Assembly: GCA_902788035.1 (NCBI GenBank)
Contig: CADAIL010000016.1
Span: forward strand, 1-64,000
Length of the DNA stretch: 64,000 bases
Reading direction: 5' to 3'
Origin: an uncultured Lachnospiraceae bacterium
GTDB lineage: Bacteria; Bacillota; Clostridia; Lachnospirales; Lachnospiraceae
Below are positions 60,110-64,000 of this stretch, piece by piece. Numbering within the stretch: the first letter of the stretch is position 1; the number at the start of each line of letters is the position of its first letter. The notes under the pieces were generated by a model. That model saw nothing but the letters and a program-made list of their open reading frames with translations. It was not told the origin of the DNA and did no database searches. A program made the position numbers and the translations under genes.

Positions 60110-60396
60110 TAGCGATATTGAGATGCGATGACGGCACTATGCGAACTGTCAACCACTTCAGAGAGCCGGCGGCTGGTGTGAGCCGGTGTGAGTGCAGATG
60201 AGCAGTCTCATGCCAGAGCAGATTTCCTGAAGGCCTCGGCTGCGTAGGGAAATCCGGAAGGTCCCGTTACCAAGACCAGGCGCTTGTAGGAGCGCTGCAG
60301 AGTGGCCGCTATGCGGCAATCTGGGTGGTACCGCGATTAATTAGATTAGTCGTCCCAGAGGTTCAGGAAAAGTCCGTGAGCCTCTGGGCTTTTTCA
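60110..60396 (+). ncRNA. T-box leader
   Basis: The antiterminator T-box GGGTGGTACCGCG lies at 60323-60335. Upstream, AGAGAGCCGGCGGCTGGTGT then GAGCCGG matches the distal stem I loop. The terminator is CCCAGAGG (60354-60361) with CCTCTGGG (60381-60388) and TTTTT. CTC in CAGTCTCATGCCAGAGC is a plausible specifier for leucine, but I could not fold the leader, so the amino acid is provisional. It controls the genes at 60578 and 62052. Confidence 0.88.
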
Positions 60397-60577
60397 TGTG
60401 AGCAACCGATAGCTCATAACAGACTGCCATACACCGGCAAAATGTGAGAAAATCGGCCAGTCCGGGCTCTAAGAAAATCGGAAGCCCGGAAGACTCGACA
60501 AGAGTAAGGCAAAGAGCACGAAGCCACCCCCCACAAATCGACCAGTAATAGCGCCACGGCGCAAGAGGAGGATTACT

Positions 60578-61987
60578 ATGAGAACACTGAAATTCATCGA
60601 CATGACACTCAGACAGGCTGCAAACGTACGCGGCCGCGAACTCTCCTTCAAGGAGAAGCTGGAAGTCGCGCGAAGCCTCGACAGGCTCCGCGCCGACACG
60701 ATCGAGCTGGCTCCGATCTCTGACAGCAGAGCGGAAAAGCTGGCCAACAGCACAATCGCGTCTATGGTCGTGACGAGAATTTCAGCCTCTGTCGACATTT
60801 CCGTCGGCAATATTGAGGACACATGGGAATCCGTCAAAAGCGCGAAGAAGCCGAAGCTCAACATCATCGCTCCGGTCTCCCCGGTCCAGATGGAGTACAT
60901 GTGCCACAAGAAAGCCCCGGCAATGCTTGAGCTTATCGCTGAGCAGGTAAAGAAAGCACGCTTCTATTGCGAGTTCGTCGAGTTCTCGGCCGAGGACGCC
61001 ACCCGCGCGGAGCCGGAATTCCTCTATAAGGCTATTGCCACCGCTATCGACGCAGGCGCATACAAAATCACAGTATGTGATACAGCAGGTATAATGACAC
61101 CGGATGAATTCGGCGCATTTGTCAAAGGCATCATGGAGAACGTCCCGGCTCTTGCCGACATTGAGCTCTATGTACAGATCAGCGACACGATGCATATGGC
61201 AGTCGCGTGCGCGGCAGCAGCGGTCCGCGAGGGCGCGGTCGGCGTGAAGTGCACAGCCCTTCCGAACGGTTTCGTGACAATGGAAGAGCTTGCCAAGTTC
61301 GTCCAGGTCAAGGGCAATGATTACGATATCATGACTCAGGTCCGCACGACAGAGCTTCACAGATCTGTCATGCAGCTGAAGAAGATCCTCGAGCCGGAAG
61401 AGGAGGAGGTATCACGCTTCTCCAATATCGGTCTTGGCGATATTGCAAATGTCTGTCTCGACCAGAACGATGACATCGCCGAAGTCATCAAGGTGGTCCG
61501 CCAGATGGGCTATGACCTCAGCGAGGAGGACAACGCCAAGGTGTATGAATCCTTCAAGAGAGTCGCCGCGAAGAAGCATTTCGTAGGCACCAAGGAGCTC
61601 GATGCGATCATCGCGAGCACGGCGATGGAAGTTCCGGCAACATATCAGATCGTAAATTACGTCATTAACAGCGGCAACGTAATCACGGCGACAGCCAATC
61701 TCCTGCTCTCAAGGAACGGCGAGGAAGTCCGCGGTGTCGGCATCGGCGACGGCCCGATCGATGCAGCTTTCCAGGCTATTGAGCAGGTCATCGGCCACCA
61801 CTATGAGCTCGATGATTTCCAGATCCAGACTGTCACAGAAGGCCGCGATGCCATGGGAAGCGCTCTGGTCAAGCTCCGCGCGGGCGGCAGAGTCTACTCC
61901 GGCAACGGTATTTCCACAGACATTATCGGCGCGTCGATCCGCGCTTACATCAGCGCTCTGAATAAGATCGTTTACGAGGAAGGCTGA
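60578..61987 (+). CDS. LeuA-like protein lacking the HxH metal site
   Basis: A 469-residue relative of 2-isopropylmalate synthase. The N-terminal TIM barrel begins FIDMTLRQAANVRGREL where LeuA has DTTLRDGEQ, and where LeuA has HCHND followed by GERAGN it reads YVQISDTMHM and TALPNGF. The metal-binding His pair is thus Q200 and S202. The C-terminal LeuA dimer/allosteric domain is intact (GVGIGDGPIDAAFQAIEQVI, GNGISTDIIGASIRAYISAL). Either the protein has a different reaction or it is a regulatory pseudoenzyme. The T-box leader and GGAGGATTACT site show it is expressed. First gene of a two-gene unit. Confidence 0.82.
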   Translation: MRTLKFIDMTLRQAANVRGRELSFKEKLEVARSLDRLRADTIELAPISDSRAEKLANSTIASMVVTRISASVDISVGNIEDTWESVKSAKKPKLNIIAPVSPVQMEYMCHKKAPAMLELIAEQVKKARFYCEFVEFSAEDATRAEPEFLYKAIATAIDAGAYKITVCDTAGIMTPDEFGAFVKGIMENVPALADIELYVQISDTMHMAVACAAAAVREGAVGVKCTALPNGFVTMEELAKFVQVKGNDYDIMTQVRTTELHRSVMQLKKILEPEEEEVSRFSNIGLGDIANVCLDQNDDIAEVIKVVRQMGYDLSEEDNAKVYESFKRVAAKKHFVGTKELDAIIASTAMEVPATYQIVNYVINSGNVITATANLLLSRNGEEVRGVGIGDGPIDAAFQAIEQVIGHHYELDDFQIQTVTEGRDAMGSALVKLRAGGRVYSGNGISTDIIGASIRAYISALNKIVYEEG

Positions 61988-62051
61988 GATTTGAAGAGTC
62001 AGGGCACTGCTTACATTGGTGGGCAGTGACCGCCTGAGAGGAGGAAGAATT

Positions 62052-64000
62052 TTGAAGCTGTCATTTTCAATACAGAACTGGAAAAATATGAGCTGGGATG
62101 AGTTCTGCGACGTTGCTGAAGCTACGCGTATGCAGGGCATCGAGCTCTATGATATACAGGGCCCGGTCTTCAGAGGCAAAACTTCCCCGTCCAACCCGGA
62201 GAGGGCAGCCGCCACGAGACGCTACCTTATTTCGAAGAACCTTAAGATTCCGTGCGTGAACACTGTGAATGATTTCACGACCCCTGAATTCATCAGAGAG
62301 TTCAATGAGTGTGTTACAGTGGCTCTGAACCTCGGCATCGAGTTCATCGGTATTCACACGAAAAATGCAAATATGGACGAGGCCGCGGAAGCCCTGTCCA
62401 TGATCCTCGATATTGTCGGAGAGAGAAAGGTGACTGTCCTTGTTGAGACGGCGGACGCGTATGCGGGAACGCTGCATTTGCGCGACCTTCTGAACCGCTT
62501 CTCTGATGACCGCCTCGCTGCACTTTGGGACATGCACACGACAACGGTCGTGGCCAAAGAGGACGCGGAGGAGACAATCACCAACCTCGGCGCGTATGTG
62601 AAACACGTACATATCCATGACTTCAGAAGAAACGGTCAGGAGATCCGTCCGGAGCTCATCGGCGAGGGCGGCCTGCCCATGCAGGATCTCGTGAACGCGC
62701 TCCGCTCCGTCAATTACGACGGTTTTGTGTCTCTCGAGTGGGATCCGGAGTGGATCGCCGGCCTTGAGGACATTGAGATCATCCTCACGCATTTTGAAAA
62801 TGCGATGAGGCCCTATGAAAACACCAAGAGAGGCAACCGCCATCTGTACTGGAGCAACCGGCATAAAGGCCGTTATGTCTGGAAGAAGGGCGATCTTATC
62901 GACAAGACCTTCCCGCAGGTACTTGACACTATGGTGGAAGAGTTCCCGGATCAGACAGCCATCAGGTTCACAACGCTTGACTACACAAGGACATATAGTC
63001 AGTTCAGGGACGACGTGGATGAATTTGCAAGAACGCTTGTATCGCTCGGCGTCAAAGCGGGCTCCAAGGTCACCATCTGGGCGACCAATATCCCCCAGTG
63101 GTATCTGACATTCTGGGCAGCGACCAAGATAGGCGCAGTCCTTGTCACAATGAACACGGCTTACAAGATCCACGAGGCTGAATATCTGCTCCGTCAGTCT
63201 GACACACACACGCTGGTCATGATCCAGGGTTACCGCGATTCTCATTACGATGAGATCATGAACGAGCTCTGCCCGGAGATGAAGGATAATAAGCCGGGCC
63301 AGCCGCTGCACTGCAAGAGACTTCCGTTCCTGCGCAACGTCATCACCTGCGGTTTCCGCATGCCCGGCGCGCTGACATGGGAAGAGTCGCTTGAGTACGC
63401 GTCAAGAACTCCGATCGAGGAGATCACCAGAATGGCAGCCGCGGTCGATGTCAACGATGTCTGCAACATGCAGTACACATCCGGCACGACAGGCTTCCCG
63501 AAGGGTGTCATGTTGACCCACTACAATATCGTCAACGACGGCAAGAGTATCGGCGACGGCATGGACCTGTCCACAGAGGACAGAATGATGATTCAGGTTC
63601 CGATGTTCCACTGCTTCGGCATGGTCCTCGCGATGACGGCGACCATGACCCACGGCGGAACAATCCTGCCGATCCCGTATTTCTCACCGAAATCCTCGCT
63701 GGCCTGCATTCACAATGAGCACATCACCGCCTTCCACGGCGTTCCGACCATGTTCATTGCCATGCTGAGCCACCCGGATTTCCCGAAGACAAGCTTCGCC
63801 CACATGCGCACCGGCATCATGGCAGGAAGTCCCTGCCCGATCGCGGTCATGAGAGATGTCGTAGAGAAGATGCATATGCCGGAGATTGTCATTGTCTACG
63901 GTCAGACAGAAGCTTCGCCGGGATGCACGATGAGCCGCACGACAGATCCGCTGGAAGTCCGCGTCACCACAGTCGGCAGCGCTTTCCCGGAGGTTGAGTG
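62052..64000 (+). CDS. Sugar-isomerase-fold domain fused to acyl-CoA synthetase (partial)
   Basis: An open frame from TTG 62052 (GGAGG at 62040-62044) to the window end, at least 649 residues. Residues 1-255 form a xylose-isomerase-like TIM barrel with metal ligands VLVETAD, LWDMHT, VHIHDF and SLEWDPEW intact. After a linker (HLYWSNRHKGRYVWKKGDLI) comes an AMP-forming ligase: FTTLDYTRTYSQF, the P-loop YTSGTTGFPKGVMLTH and VIVYGQTEAS. The 3' end is missing. It follows the LeuA-like gene by 64 bases under the same T-box. The joint activity is unknown; activating an organic acid made by isomerisation is one idea. Confidence 0.85.
   Translation, partial: MKLSFSIQNWKNMSWDEFCDVAEATRMQGIELYDIQGPVFRGKTSPSNPERAAATRRYLISKNLKIPCVNTVNDFTTPEFIREFNECVTVALNLGIEFIGIHTKNANMDEAAEALSMILDIVGERKVTVLVETADAYAGTLHLRDLLNRFSDDRLAALWDMHTTTVVAKEDAEETITNLGAYVKHVHIHDFRRNGQEIRPELIGEGGLPMQDLVNALRSVNYDGFVSLEWDPEWIAGLEDIEIILTHFENAMRPYENTKRGNRHLYWSNRHKGRYVWKKGDLIDKTFPQVLDTMVEEFPDQTAIRFTTLDYTRTYSQFRDDVDEFARTLVSLGVKAGSKVTIWATNIPQWYLTFWAATKIGAVLVTMNTAYKIHEAEYLLRQSDTHTLVMIQGYRDSHYDEIMNELCPEMKDNKPGQPLHCKRLPFLRNVITCGFRMPGALTWEESLEYASRTPIEEITRMAAAVDVNDVCNMQYTSGTTGFPKGVMLTHYNIVNDGKSIGDGMDLSTEDRMMIQVPMFHCFGMVLAMTATMTHGGTILPIPYFSPKSSLACIHNEHITAFHGVPTMFIAMLSHPDFPKTSFAHMRTGIMAGSPCPIAVMRDVVEKMHMPEIVIVYGQTEASPGCTMSRTTDPLEVRVTTVGSAFPEVE

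Noticed and set aside
62067..63311. 414-residue minus-strand frame
   Set aside because: Antisense to the isomerase-ligase fusion, which has the supported frame and intact motifs on the plus strand.

Overview
The window looks like the chromosome of a strictly anaerobic Clostridia member, most likely Lachnospiraceae-like (inference). Supporting signs are a class III ribonucleotide reductase, a second glycyl radical enzyme with its activase, an oxygen-labile Fe-S tartrate dehydratase, T-box and TPP leaders, strong GGAGG ribosome-binding sites and Gram-positive lipoprotein signals. No rRNA, tRNA, intact insertion sequence, prophage or CRISPR array was seen.

Layout. 1-2.4 kb is a worn accessory patch with an XRE remnant, an unknown/DUF4160 pair, a VapBC-type module and a RhuM remnant. 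2.4-6.5 kb is a TtdAB-type tartrate dehydratase with a DASS transporter and a divergent LysR gene around a 34-bp palindrome. 6.5-9.1 kb is decayed apart from a transglutaminase lipoprotein. 9.2-13.4 kb is a tightly coupled run of GH2 glycosidase, metallo-beta-lactamase-fold hydrolase and a split chromate transporter. 13.4-17.5 kb holds small membrane proteins, a CPBP protease, a sugar acetyltransferase and mnmA. 17.5-23.1 kb is a YbiW-type glycyl radical enzyme, its activase and a fructose-6-phosphate aldolase-like enzyme, the core of a probable anhydrosugar-phosphate pathway, with remarkable repeat arrays in between. 23.2-34.8 kb holds a TipAS-type MerR regulator, an aminotransferase-Uma2 fusion, a zinc-ribbon/TPR protein, a propeller sensor phosphatase, a GPH sugar symporter and a CrtI-like/ferredoxin-reductase-like pair. 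35.1-41.3 kb is a TPP-riboswitch thiamine salvage cluster (thiM, thiE, HAD phosphatase, thiD, methyltransferase, tenA) followed by degV. 41.6-44.2 kb is an amino-acid ABC importer. 44.9-54.3 kb carries a DUF362 gene bracketed by inverted repeats, ilvBN, a CorA-type transporter and the nrdG/nrdD pair with a NrdR-like box. 55.4-59.9 kb holds a TPR protein, a tripartite HipBST-like toxin-antitoxin operon, a DUF4037 protein and idi. 60.1-64.0 kb is a T-box-controlled pair: a LeuA-like protein lacking the catalytic HxH, and a sugar-isomerase-fold/acyl-CoA-synthetase fusion that runs off the window.

Two themes stand out. First, intergenic space is crowded with repeats: tandem arrays of 7, 11, 31, 43, 52, 74 and 108 bp, plus a dispersed palindrome family seen at least seven times. 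Second, several proteins are unusual fusions or have altered active sites (aminotransferase-Uma2, NrdD-glutaredoxin, LeuA-like without HxH, TIM barrel-acyl-CoA synthetase). The last operon is the best candidate for an undescribed metabolic system.
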